Assembly (NCBI RefSeq): GCF_000231445.1
Contig: NZ_AGFR01000010.1
Coordinates: forward strand, 62,001-126,000
DNA from: Commensalibacter intestini A911
Lineage (GTDB): Bacteria; Pseudomonadota; Alphaproteobacteria; Acetobacterales; Acetobacteraceae
Direction of reading: 5' to 3'
DNA: 64,000 bases
Notes under the pieces: generated by a model
Seen by the model: only the letters and a program-made list of their open reading frames with translations
The model's database searches: none
Told to the model about the DNA's origin: nothing
In this document: positions 9,049 through 17,277 of the stretch, in pieces
Layout of the letters: each line of letters begins with the position of its first letter
Position numbering within the stretch: the stretch's first letter is position 1
Made by a program: the position numbers and the translations under genes

Positions 9049-9654
9049 TTATGCGTTGATTTGTTGTTCTGCAAAGTCATAGTTTGCAAGTTTGTTAAGG
9101 AAGTTATCAACAAAATCTGGACGACGATTACGGAAATCAATGTAATAAGCATGTTCCCATACATCAACAACCAATAACGCTTTACCTTGACCTTCAGAAA
9201 GAGGGCTTTTTGCATTAGGGGTTTTGGTAATGACAAGTTTGTCGTTTTTATCAAGAACTAACCAAGCCCATCCTGAACCGAACTGAGTGGTTGCAGCTTT
9301 TTTGAATTCTGCTTTGAAATTATCAACAGAACCGAAATCTTTTACAATACGAGCTTCGAATGTTTCAGACATTTTTCCGCCTGTTGGGCTTAAAGAGTTC
9401 CAAAACATGGTATGGTTGTAATGCTGACCAGCGTTATTTAATACTGGGGTTAATGCTTCGTCTTTAGCAGCTAATAGGATTAACTCTTCCAAAGTTTTAC
9501 CTTGTAGAGCAGGGTTTGCTGCAACTAAGTCATTCAATGTGTTGACATATGTTTGGTGATGTTTGCCATGATGGAATTGCAATGTTTCTTCGCTCATTCC
9601 AGCGCGAGATAAAGCGTTACCAGCAAAAGGGAGTTGTCCAAGTTCAAAAGTCAT
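9049..9654 (-). CDS. sodB: Superoxide dismutase, Fe/Mn type
   Basis: Converts superoxide to oxygen and hydrogen peroxide in the cytoplasm. The 201-residue length and the order of motifs are typical of the family: HHGKHHQTYVN at residues 28-38 (H28 is the first metal ligand), GQHYNHTMFW near residue 80, GSGWAWLV in the middle and DVWEHAYY with the Asp and His ligands near residue 165. The GGK at about residue 93 and the AGQHYNHTMFWNSL text look closer to Fe-SOD, but metal choice cannot be settled by eye. An AAGGAA ribosome site precedes the ATG. Confidence 0.95.
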   Translation of the reverse strand: MTFELGQLPFAGNALSRAGMSEETLQFHHGKHHQTYVNTLNDLVAANPALQGKTLEELILLAAKDEALTPVLNNAGQHYNHTMFWNSLSPTGGKMSETFEARIVKDFGSVDNFKAEFKKAATTQFGSGWAWLVLDKNDKLVITKTPNAKSPLSEGQGKALLVVDVWEHAYYIDFRNRRPDFVDNFLNKLANYDFAEQQINA

Positions 9655-9807
9655 TTTATTTTGTTCCTTAGTCTTGTTTCTTCATTATATAAGACCATTT
9701 TGGTGCTTATTATTTTCTATATATAAAATTTATCGGATTATTTATAAAGGGTAAATCTATAAATTGTTTAAATTTTATTTTTGATTAAATTATTATATAA
9801 GTATTTC

Positions 9808-10650
9808 ATGACAAACAAAGACACATCTTCTTTACCTTCTGTATGTGCGACTTATGTACAGAAGTATGATCCAGACCATTTTTACTGTGCGTTATTTGCC
9901 CCTATATATCGTAGAGAGCTTATTTTCCGTTTATTGGCGTTTAATATTGAAATTACACGTTCAGTTTCTTTGTCGTCTTCTTGGTTAGTCGCAGGGCCAA
10001 TGGCAGGGTTTATTCGTTTACAGTGGTGGCGTGAGTTAATTGAAGGGAAAGATAGAACTCATGAGATCGCTCCTTTTATAAAAGAATCGATTGCACATGG
10101 ATTATTTGCTCCCAAAATTTTATTGGGAATGATTGAGGCTAAGGAAGAAGAGCTAGATGGTATTAAAGATTGGCAACATTGGGAAAGTATCTTGATGCGT
10201 TCTTCGGGACAATTATATAAAACGATTGCCCAGATGTTGTGTGTTGAAGATAAAGAAGTATTACAACAGATTGTTTTTATTGGAATGGCATGTGAAGTTG
10301 TAAGGATAGCGCGGTATCTGCCAAAAGTTTTGAGTTCAGGTCGATGTCCATTGCCACAAATGATTATCGATCAATATCATTTGCAACGTACAGATGATGG
10401 GATTTCTTATACTGCTGGGGTTATTTCTGATATTAGATCTTTATTAATCATCAAAGCCACGGAATATTTAAATGAAGGTAAAGATGCCCGTTCGTTAGGA
10501 CGTAAAAAAATAGTTTCGATTTTACCTGCAGTATTTGCCAAAAGAGACTTAAAAAAAGCGCAACAATGGGATTATTTACCAGAGAAAAGAGGAGCAGGTG
10601 ATCAGCTTTCTGTTTTATGGAGTAATTTCAGAGGAAGAGTTTCTCTGTAA
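9808..10650 (+). CDS. Squalene/phytoene synthase family protein
   Basis: The 280-residue protein has the isoprenoid synthase pattern of this family: DPDHFYCALFAPIYRRE at the start, IRLQWWRELIEG where active enzymes have a DxxxD motif, and a C-terminal helical domain. The first aspartate-rich motif is not convincing, and the wording matches the NDUFAF6-like branch of the family better than true squalene or phytoene synthases; that branch is linked to complex I assembly in mitochondria. I therefore give no gene name. The ATG at 9808 is preferred over a TTG at 9781 because homologues start close to this point. It is monocistronic between sodB (divergent) and adhE. Confidence 0.75.
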   Translation: MTNKDTSSLPSVCATYVQKYDPDHFYCALFAPIYRRELIFRLLAFNIEITRSVSLSSSWLVAGPMAGFIRLQWWRELIEGKDRTHEIAPFIKESIAHGLFAPKILLGMIEAKEEELDGIKDWQHWESILMRSSGQLYKTIAQMLCVEDKEVLQQIVFIGMACEVVRIARYLPKVLSSGRCPLPQMIIDQYHLQRTDDGISYTAGVISDIRSLLIIKATEYLNEGKDARSLGRKKIVSILPAVFAKRDLKKAQQWDYLPEKRGAGDQLSVLWSNFRGRVSL

Positions 10651-11128
10651 TTAATAAAATTATATTAAAAATTTATTTTGATTCGCATATCTAACTAAAA
10701 CGTCATATCGATTAGATATGCGATTCAAAGAATGTGTTATATTATTTAATATCGAAATGAAAACGATTTATTTTGTGATAGTTTATTAACAAATCTTATT
10801 TATTTTTATTGTTTCATTAGTGATTTTATCATGAAATAGCAAAGAGTTAAGTGTGTTTTTTTATCTATTTTATAAAAGAAAATAGGTTCTTTTATATGTA
10901 AAAAAAATAGTTAAAATTCATCAAAAAAAGAAAACTACTTTATAGGAAAAATGGCGATTTATCAACGCAATATTAATTGATTTATTCTATTGATAAATAG
11001 CAATAATCGATTACTATCGTATTACATAGATTTTCAAATTAGGTGTTTTAGACATAGTTATGCACCGTCATTATTTGAAAAGATTTGAGAAAAAATATTT
11101 TTTATATACTTCAGGTAGGAGGTTTTCT
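10651..11128 (+). promoter_or_regulatory. Long AT-rich region before adhE
   Basis: About 480 bases without a gene. Apart from the inverted repeat at 10678-10728 it is very rich in A and T with many A and T runs. It ends with a strong ribosome site AGGAGG at 11117-11122, six bases before the GTG start of adhE. The length suggests a regulated promoter and leader, but I can name no operator. Confidence 0.4.
10678..10728 (+). repeat. Inverted repeat (17-base arms) after the synthase gene
   Basis: Arms TTGATTCGCATATCTAA (10678-10694) and TTAGATATGCGATTCAA (10712-10728) pair at 16 of 17 positions around a 17-base loop. There is no T run after it, so it may be a weak terminator, an RNA-stabilising hairpin or a protein site. 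Confidence 0.7.
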
Positions 11129-13741
11129 GTGTCAGTAACCAATTTGTCTGAGCTAAATGATTTTATTCAAACCGTAAAAAAAGCCCAAGCGGTTTTTGCA
11201 ACTTATACCCAAGAACAAGTTGATAAAATTTTTATTGCCGCAGCCAGAGCCGCAGCGGCAGAACGTATTCCATTAGCCCAACAAGCTGTTGAAGAAACGG
11301 GAATGGGCATTGTTGAAGATAAAGTTATTAAAAATTTATATTCATCTGAATATGTTTTAAACAAATATCGTCATGAAAAGACCTGTGGAGTTGTTGCAGA
11401 AAACAAATCTTTTGGTACTATTACAATGGCAGAGCCGATGGGGATTGTGTGTGGGATTGTTCCAACAACGAATCCAACATCAACGGCTATTTTTAAAGCC
11501 TTAATTTGTCTTAAAACACGAAATGCTATTATTTTTTCTGCACATCCAAGAGCAAAAAAAGCAACGATTGAAGCTGCAAGAATTATTCGTGATGCAGCAG
11601 TTGCTGCGGGTGCGCCCAAAGATATTGTTGGCTGGATTGATGAGCCTTCTATTGAACTATCAAATGCGTTAATGAAGCATAAAGATATTGCGATCATCCT
11701 TGCTACGGGTGGTCCGGGCATGGTTAGCGCAGCTTACAGTTCTGGTAACCCTGCAATTGGTGTTGGACCTGGAAATACACCAGTAGTGGTCGATGAAACT
11801 GCAGATTTAAAATGTACAGTTGCTTCTATTTTAGCGTCTAAGACTTTTGATAACGGCATGATTTGTGCGTCCGAACAAGCCGTCATTATTGACAGATCTA
11901 TTTATGATCAAGCTTGCCAGCTTTTTAAAGATTATGGTGCACATATTTTAAATAGCAAAGAAATTAAAGCCGTTCGTAAAATTATCTTAAATGATAAAGG
12001 CGGCGTTAGTGCTGAGATTGTTGGTCAGCCTGCTTATAAAATTGCAGCAATGGCGAATGTTACCGTTCCTGTCAAAACAAAAGTTTTAATTGGGGAGGTA
12101 GATGTTGTAGATCCATCAGAACCTTTTGCACACGAAAAGCTTTCTCCTGTTTTAGCGTTGTATAAATCAGAGAATTTTGAAGATGGCGTTGATATTGCCA
12201 GAAGATTAGTCGAAATGGGTGGTATGGGACATACATCTGTTCTTTATACCAATGAAGCACAAAATCCAGATCGTATCCTTCATTTCAGTCGCATCTTACA
12301 AACATGCCGTATTTTGATTAATCAGCCTTCTGCACATGGTGGTATTGGAGATATTTATAACTTTGATTTAGCACCATCTTTGACCCTTGGATGTGGTTCT
12401 TGGGGTAAAAACTCTGTGTCAGAGAATGTTGGTCCTAAACATTTGCTTAATAAAAAAGTTATAGCTAAAAGAGCAGAAAATATGTTGTGTCAGAATATCC
12501 CAAGCTCAATTATCTTCCGTCGTGGCTCTCTTCCTGTTGCATTAGATAATATTGTCGATCAAGGTGCAAAACGTGTTTTCATCGTTACTGATAAGTTCCT
12601 GTATAATAATGGGTATGCAAAACAGATTATTAATCGTTTAGAAGCAAATGGTGTGGTTTGTGAACCATTTTATAACATCGAATCAGAACCTATGTTAAGT
12701 GTTGTTAAAAAGGGTGGGGAGACAATGCAGATCTTCCAACCCGATACAATCATTGCATTAGGTGGTGGATCCTCAATGGATGCAGCCAAGTTGATGTGGG
12801 TTGTTTATGAATATCCAGAGACCAAATTTGATGATTTGGCATTGCGTTTTATGGATATTACCAAACGTGTTTGTCATTTCCCAGAATTAGGCAAAAAAGC
12901 AAAATTAATTTGTGTTAGCACCACATCAGGTACAGGTTCAGAAGTTACACCGTTCGCGATTGTAACAGATGATAAAACTGGTCAAAAATATCCACTAGCA
13001 GATTATGCATTAACACCACATATGGCGATTGTTGATGCAGACCTTGTGATGGATCTTCCTCAACCACTTTGTGCGTCTGGTGGTTTCCATGCGATTACGC
13101 ATGCATTAGAAGCATATGCCTCAGTTCTTTCTAGTGAATTTTCAGATGGGCAAGCATTGCATGCATTATCTCTCTTGAAAACATATCTGCCAGGCAGCTA
13201 TCATGAAGGAGCAAAAAATCCTGTAGCACGTGAAAAAGTACATATGGCAGCAACGATGTCTGGTATTGCTTTTTCTCAAGCATTCTTGGGGATTTGCCAA
13301 TCATTAACCAATAAAGTTGGTGCCGCCTTTAAGCTTTCTCATGGTCTTGTGAATGCGGTGTTAATTAATAATGTTATTCGTTATAACGCCACAAACAAAC
13401 CTACTAAAATGGCAACCTTTAGCCAATATAAATATCCTCAAGCGCTTTCTCGTTATGCACATGTTGCAGATCATCTTGGATTAACGGCTTCATCTGATAA
13501 AGAAGAAGCTAAAGTTGAGAAATTATTAAGATGGTTGGATAACTTAAAAGCTGAATTAAATATTCCAGCTTCTCTTAAAGATCTTGGTGTTGATGAAAAA
13601 GATTTCTTAAGTAAAGTTGATAAACTTGCTTTGGATGCTTTTGATGATCAATGCACGGGTGCTAACCCACGCTATCCACTAATTCCTGAATTAAAAGAAG
13701 TCTTGTTATGTTCTTATTATGGAAAAGCATATACAGAATAA
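11129..13741 (+). CDS. adhE: Bifunctional acetaldehyde-CoA/alcohol dehydrogenase AdhE
   Basis: AdhE reduces acetyl-CoA to acetaldehyde and then to ethanol, oxidising two NADH; it forms long filaments called spirosomes. The 870-residue protein has an N-terminal CoA-linked aldehyde dehydrogenase half with the catalytic cysteine in DNGMICASEQ and a C-terminal iron alcohol dehydrogenase half with GGGSSMDAAK, HAITHALEAY and HGLVNAV. I chose the GTG at 11129 because MSVTNLSELN aligns with the start of enterobacterial AdhE (MAVTNVAELN) and AGGAGG lies six bases before it; the reading frame also runs upstream from an ATG at 11060, which I think is not used. Similarity to enterobacterial AdhE is striking by eye and suggests horizontal transfer into this lineage. 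Confidence 0.96.
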   Translation: MSVTNLSELNDFIQTVKKAQAVFATYTQEQVDKIFIAAARAAAAERIPLAQQAVEETGMGIVEDKVIKNLYSSEYVLNKYRHEKTCGVVAENKSFGTITMAEPMGIVCGIVPTTNPTSTAIFKALICLKTRNAIIFSAHPRAKKATIEAARIIRDAAVAAGAPKDIVGWIDEPSIELSNALMKHKDIAIILATGGPGMVSAAYSSGNPAIGVGPGNTPVVVDETADLKCTVASILASKTFDNGMICASEQAVIIDRSIYDQACQLFKDYGAHILNSKEIKAVRKIILNDKGGVSAEIVGQPAYKIAAMANVTVPVKTKVLIGEVDVVDPSEPFAHEKLSPVLALYKSENFEDGVDIARRLVEMGGMGHTSVLYTNEAQNPDRILHFSRILQTCRILINQPSAHGGIGDIYNFDLAPSLTLGCGSWGKNSVSENVGPKHLLNKKVIAKRAENMLCQNIPSSIIFRRGSLPVALDNIVDQGAKRVFIVTDKFLYNNGYAKQIINRLEANGVVCEPFYNIESEPMLSVVKKGGETMQIFQPDTIIALGGGSSMDAAKLMWVVYEYPETKFDDLALRFMDITKRVCHFPELGKKAKLICVSTTSGTGSEVTPFAIVTDDKTGQKYPLADYALTPHMAIVDADLVMDLPQPLCASGGFHAITHALEAYASVLSSEFSDGQALHALSLLKTYLPGSYHEGAKNPVAREKVHMAATMSGIAFSQAFLGICQSLTNKVGAAFKLSHGLVNAVLINNVIRYNATNKPTKMATFSQYKYPQALSRYAHVADHLGLTASSDKEEAKVEKLLRWLDNLKAELNIPASLKDLGVDEKDFLSKVDKLALDAFDDQCTGANPRYPLIPELKEVLLCSYYGKAYTE

Positions 13742-13767
13742 TGATATGAGTTTCTGAATAATACTAA

Positions 13768-13798
13768 TAAAAAAGCCTCAAGTAATTGGGGCTTTTTT
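13768..13798. terminator. Terminator of adhE, also facing the molbindin gene
   Basis: Stem AAAGCCTC and GGGGCTTT (with one G-T pair) around a loop AAGTAATT, with T runs on both strands. It separates adhE from the converging minus-strand molbindin gene. Confidence 0.8.
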
Positions 13799-13853
13799 AT
13801 TAGGTTATAAGATGTGATTCATTTTATAAAAAGGAATAACATCTCCAGAATTC

Positions 13854-14063
13854 TCAGTCATCAATCGCAATAATAACATCAGATGCTTTGACAACAGCAG
13901 CAGCTTTCATGCCAACAGTTAATTTTAATTCATCTACAGCTTCGTTGGTAATGGAAGCCATTACATTGGTGCCATTAACATCAAGGCTAACATGAGCAGT
14001 TGTAGCACCTTTTTTAATAGCTGTGATTGTACCTTCAAGAACATTGCGTGCGCTAATTTTCAT
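13854..14063 (-). CDS. Molybdopterin-binding TOBE-domain protein (molbindin)
   Basis: A single Mop/TOBE domain of 69 residues, the size of molbindins that store or buffer molybdate in the cytoplasm. The start MKISARNVLEGTI and the segments KKGATTAHVSLDV and KASDVIIAID match this domain. Reading frame extends upstream to 14156, but the first 31 residues look unlike the family, so I take the ATG at 14063. Single-gene unit between adhE and tyrS; molybdate transport genes are not nearby. Confidence 0.88.
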   Translation of the reverse strand: MKISARNVLEGTITAIKKGATTAHVSLDVNGTNVMASITNEAVDELKLTVGMKAAAVVKASDVIIAIDD

Positions 14064-14177
14064 TTGAGAGAACCTTTTTTTATGATGAGTTTTGTATATT
14101 AGAAAGAGAAGTTTTGAACATGCTATTATTTGTTTTAATATAGCATGTTCATTCATAACTGACTTTTGGAAGAGACG

Positions 14178-15431
14178 TTATTGGAATTTAACTAAAATAT
14201 GATTTTTACGACCAGAAGATAATTTGATAACACCTTCTTGTAAATCATTTGCTGTGATGATTAACGCTTCATCTTCAACTTTTTGGTCATTTACTTTTGC
14301 GCCACCACCACGGATTAAACGACGAGCCTCAGCGTTACTGGCAACTAAACCACTGGATGCAAAGATTTTAAATACAGGAATACCTTCATTTAACTCTTGG
14401 GTTGATAATGTTACTTCTGGTAAACCAACTTGCACAAGTTTACCTTGTTCGAAAGTTTCTTGAGCGGCTTTTTGTGCTTGTTCTGCTGCTTCTCTGCTAT
14501 GGCAAATGGTTGTGACTTCGGTTGCTAAAATCTTTTTAGCTTCATTAATTTCTGCACCAGGTAATGCTGCTAAACGTTCGCATTCTGCGACGGGTAAATC
14601 AGTAAAGAGTTTTAAGAATTTACCGACATCAGCATCTTCGGTATTACGCCAGAATTGCCAGAAATCAAATACAGGGCATTTATCACCATTTAACCAAACA
14701 GCTCCTTTGGCTGTTTTACCCATTTTAGCACCAGAGCTGGTGGTTAATAGGGGGGCAGTTAATCCAAAAACTTGTTTACCTTCCATACGGCGAACAAGCT
14801 CAACGCCAGAAACAATATTTCCCCATTGGTCAGATCCGCCCATTTGGAGGACAGTGCCGTGGCGTTTATTGAGTTCACGGAAATCATAAGATTGTAAAAT
14901 GGAGTAATTAAATTCAAGGAAAGATAATCCTTGTTCACGATCTAAACGACTTTTTACTGAATCAAAAGAGAGCATTCTATTGACTGAAAAATGAATCCCA
15001 ACATCGCGTAATAACTCAATATAAGAGAGTTTTTTTAACCATTCAGCATTATCCACCATGATGGCGCCTTGGCCACCTTCTTTGATATTGACAACTTGGC
15101 GAATATTTTGAGCAATACCTTCAAGGTTACGATCAATGGTTTCTTGGGTCATCAGACTGCGAGCTTCTTCGCGGAAAGAAGGGTCACCAATTTGAGCTGT
15201 ACCACCACCGATCAAAGCCACGACTTGATGTCCATGCTTTTGCAATAAACGTAACAGCATTAATTGAACTAATGATCCAACATGTAAACTGTCTGCGGTT
15301 GGATCAAAGCCAATATAAGCAGAAATAGGCCCTTTTAACAAAACTTCATCCAACCCTTCCAGGTCGGTTGCTTGAAAAATAAAACCGCGATCTTGGGCTT
15401 CTTGTAAAAATGGACTTTTATGCATGTTCAT
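14178..15431 (-). CDS. tyrS: Tyrosine--tRNA ligase
   Basis: Class I synthetase that charges tRNA-Tyr. The 417-residue protein has the HIGH-type motif as HVGS within IGFDPTADSLHVGSLV, the conserved GGSDQWGNI sequence in the middle, the KMSKS-type loop as GAKMGKT and a C-terminal S4 RNA-binding domain with ARRLIRGGGAKVND. The ATG at 15431 follows a TTGAG site; a TTG lies one codon before and another ATG two codons later, so the exact start is uncertain by a few residues. Confidence 0.97.
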   Translation of the reverse strand: MNMHKSPFLQEAQDRGFIFQATDLEGLDEVLLKGPISAYIGFDPTADSLHVGSLVQLMLLRLLQKHGHQVVALIGGGTAQIGDPSFREEARSLMTQETIDRNLEGIAQNIRQVVNIKEGGQGAIMVDNAEWLKKLSYIELLRDVGIHFSVNRMLSFDSVKSRLDREQGLSFLEFNYSILQSYDFRELNKRHGTVLQMGGSDQWGNIVSGVELVRRMEGKQVFGLTAPLLTTSSGAKMGKTAKGAVWLNGDKCPVFDFWQFWRNTEDADVGKFLKLFTDLPVAECERLAALPGAEINEAKKILATEVTTICHSREAAEQAQKAAQETFEQGKLVQVGLPEVTLSTQELNEGIPVFKIFASSGLVASNAEARRLIRGGGAKVNDQKVEDEALIITANDLQEGVIKLSSGRKNHILVKFQ

Positions 15432-15517
15432 CAAATCTCAATTAATATAGTGTGTTTTTATTGTGCTTAAAGGCGATTGTAAAATTGGTTCTTTTGAAAG
15501 ATTTTACGGATTATCTC

Positions 15518-15988
15518 TTAGTTTTTTTCTGGAGGTAGTGGAATAGGAGCTACATTTCCAGGTAAAGGATCTTGTATCTTAACGGCTTGTTGTGAAGAAC
15601 CATTACGATAAGGACTTAACACGGTTGATGGGGGGCTCATATAATTGTTTGAGGTGCTACTGCTATATTGGTGTAAAGTGCTACCATGCTGTGTCAGTGC
15701 AGGGTGAGTTTTGTTGGTATATACACCGCCTTCTTCAATATAAGGATCGGGATGTGTATGCCATCCTTGACGACGTAAAGTGTTGCGTTCGTTCTTTTTT
15801 GCAGGTTTTAATGAGGGTGTTTTATAATAGGCAGGTGTGTTTCTTTGAGACACTTGGCTATTTTGCGCACCGTGTAAATTCCATTGTTCGGAAGGCGCTG
15901 ATTGTTGACTTTGTGCAAATGCAGAGCCAGTTAGCATTATACCAACAGCACAACCAAGGGTAAATAAAGAGTGAAAAGATAATTTCAT
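15518..15988 (-). CDS. Exported proline- and serine-rich protein of unknown function
   Basis: I do not recognise the family. The 156-residue protein has a typical signal peptide with cleavage after GSAFA at about residue 25. The mature part is hydrophilic, rich in Ser, Gln, Pro, His and Tyr, with text such as RRQGWHTHPDPYIEEGG and SPPSTVLSPYRNG, and looks largely disordered. It lies after tyrS on the same strand but upstream in transcription order, 86 bases before the tyrS start, so the two could be read together. The long frame on the opposite strand over the same place looks like a shadow. Confidence 0.7.
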   Translation of the reverse strand: MKLSFHSLFTLGCAVGIMLTGSAFAQSQQSAPSEQWNLHGAQNSQVSQRNTPAYYKTPSLKPAKKNERNTLRRQGWHTHPDPYIEEGGVYTNKTHPALTQHGSTLHQYSSSTSNNYMSPPSTVLSPYRNGSSQQAVKIQDPLPGNVAPIPLPPEKN

Positions 15989-16153
15989 AAAAATCTCTTA
16001 GTTTCAGTAAAATATAGGAAAAACATTATATCATTTTTTGTTCAATAACGAGAACAGATTTTTGCCATCATATAATGAAAGATTATTTGATCAGGTAAAT
16101 AAGCAATTATTTGTTAAGATAACAACATCATAAGAGCAATGAAGGAGAATAAA

Positions 16154-16576
16154 ATGGCAAATAAAATATGGTTAATGTCTGTGAGTGTCATCATGGAATT
16201 TGTTGCTATGTCTTGTTCTGGTTATGCACAAAATAATGGTGCTATTTATAATAATAATGGCAGTTACCAAGGGCGTATGGACTCCAATGGAAATGCATAT
16301 AATAGTTCGGGGGCTTATAAAGGGCGTCTAGATCCCAACGGTAATGCGTATAATAGTTCTGGTAGCTATCGTGGTAGAATAGATTCTAGCGGGCAGATGT
16401 ATAATAGTTCTGGAGCTTATCAAGGTCGTTTAGATTCAAGTGGAAATGTTTATAATAATTCTGGCACTTATCGTGGCAGAATAGATTCAAGTGGAAATGT
16501 TTATAATAGTTCTGGTAGCTATAAAGGGCATGTTGATCCACAACATAAAGAAACAGGGTTATCTTTATTAAAATAG
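16154..16576 (+). CDS. Exported protein with tandem 17-residue repeats
   Basis: The 140-residue protein has an N-terminal signal peptide ending near SGYAQ, with a cysteine in AMSC that could make it a lipoprotein. The rest is five full and one partial copies of a 17-residue unit of the form YNSSGxYxGRxDSxGNx, encoded by 51-base DNA repeats at about 16247-16549. Regular Tyr, Gly-Arg and Asp-Gly positions suggest a beta-strand repeat fold such as a small solenoid or flower; that is inference. The ATG at 16154 follows AAGGAGA with a five-base gap and is preferred to the ATG at 16139. The next gene encodes a diverged relative. Confidence 0.8.
   Translation: MANKIWLMSVSVIMEFVAMSCSGYAQNNGAIYNNNGSYQGRMDSNGNAYNSSGAYKGRLDPNGNAYNSSGSYRGRIDSSGQMYNSSGAYQGRLDSSGNVYNNSGTYRGRIDSSGNVYNSSGSYKGHVDPQHKETGLSLLK
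16247..16549 (+). repeat. 51-base coding tandem repeats
   Basis: Five full units and one partial of 51 bases, in frame, within the exported repeat protein. Units differ at synonymous and some replacement positions, so the array is not a recent perfect amplification, but it could still change in copy number. Confidence 0.85.
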
Positions 16577-16604
16577 TTTGTTGTTTGAAATCATAAGAAT
16601 AAGC

Positions 16605-16654
16605 AGCAATATTAACCTTATAGTGATGAGAGTAGGTTAATATTGCTTTTTTTT
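16605..16654 (+). terminator. Strong terminator between the two repeat-protein genes
   Basis: A perfect 14-base stem AGCAATATTAACCT (16605-16618) and AGGTTAATATTGCT (16634-16647) followed by T residues to 16654. It should end the transcript of the first repeat-protein gene. Confidence 0.9.
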
Positions 16655-16716
16655 ATAAGAACGGCTTATGCTGTTTAAAATTTTATTTATAAAACGTGTA
16701 TAATAAAGGATATAAA

Positions 16717-17190
16717 ATGAAATTATCTTATTTACTTGTGTGTTTATCTGTTGGTACCGCATTGATTGGTAGTGGTGTTAGTACAGCTGCTTTTGCTCAA
16801 AATAATTATGTTGGAGCTCCTAAAGCTGCGGCAGGAAATCAATTTGAAACAGTTATCACTAAAATTGATGCACAAGGATATGTTTATGATAGTAAAGGCG
16901 TTTGTATAGCTAGAATAGATCATAATGGAAATGTGATTGATGGGAATAACCGAATTATCGCAAAGATTTATTCTAATGGATATGTTTATAATGGAAAAAA
17001 TGATAATTTTGGCAGAGTAGATAAGCACGGTAATATTTATACGCCATATAGTGTGTGTATCGGTAAAGTTGATAAAACTGGCATCGTGTATAACAGCAAT
17101 AATGTGAAAGTAGGGGAAGTTGCTAAAGATTATAAAACAGCCGCTTTATTATTGCTGTTGGAAAATAATGCGCTTTTCACTCAATATTAA
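16717..17190 (+). CDS. Exported repeat protein related to the preceding one
   Basis: The 157-residue protein has a signal peptide (MKLSYLLVCLSV start, cleavage near AAFAQ) and about five diverged repeats of 17-18 residues such as ITKIDAQGYVYDSKG, IARIDHNGNVIDGNN and IGKVDKTGIVYNSNN. The spacing of the Asp-Gly and Val-Tyr positions matches that of the upstream repeat protein, so the two look like diverged paralogues with their own terminators. The ATG at 16717 follows AAAGGA; a GTG at 16696 would add seven residues before the signal peptide and is less likely. Function unknown; a cell-surface or periplasmic location is inferred. Confidence 0.78.
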   Translation: MKLSYLLVCLSVGTALIGSGVSTAAFAQNNYVGAPKAAAGNQFETVITKIDAQGYVYDSKGVCIARIDHNGNVIDGNNRIIAKIYSNGYVYNGKNDNFGRVDKHGNIYTPYSVCIGKVDKTGIVYNSNNVKVGEVAKDYKTAALLLLLENNALFTQY

Positions 17191-17201
17191 AATTGTTGAG
17201 G

Positions 17202-17238
17202 AACCTATATCCATCATAAATAATGGGTATAGGTTTTT
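17202..17238 (+). terminator. Terminator of the second repeat-protein gene
   Basis: Stem AACCTATATCC (17202-17212) and GGGTATAGGTT (17225-17235) with one G-T pair, followed by T residues. Confidence 0.75.
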
Positions 17239-17277
17239 ATAAATTGGTTTGTTTAGTTCGTTTTTATTGGCATTTTT

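Noticed and set aside
9781-9807. TTG start for the squalene/phytoene synthase family protein
   Set aside because: ATG 9808 is a better start codon and gives the expected N-terminus, though the ribosome site is weak for both.
11060-11128. An N-terminal extension of AdhE from ATG 11060
   Set aside because: The added 23 residues match nothing in AdhE, while GTG 11129 has a strong AGGAGG six bases before it and begins where enterobacterial AdhE starts.
15592-15963. A 123-residue frame on the plus strand opposite the exported proline-rich protein
   Set aside because: It has no recognisable start site or domain and overlaps a gene with a clear signal peptide; it looks like a chance frame.
16247-16549. 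A CRISPR-like array because of regular 51-base repeats
   Set aside because: The repeats are contiguous, have no unique spacers and keep one reading frame of a signal-peptide protein.
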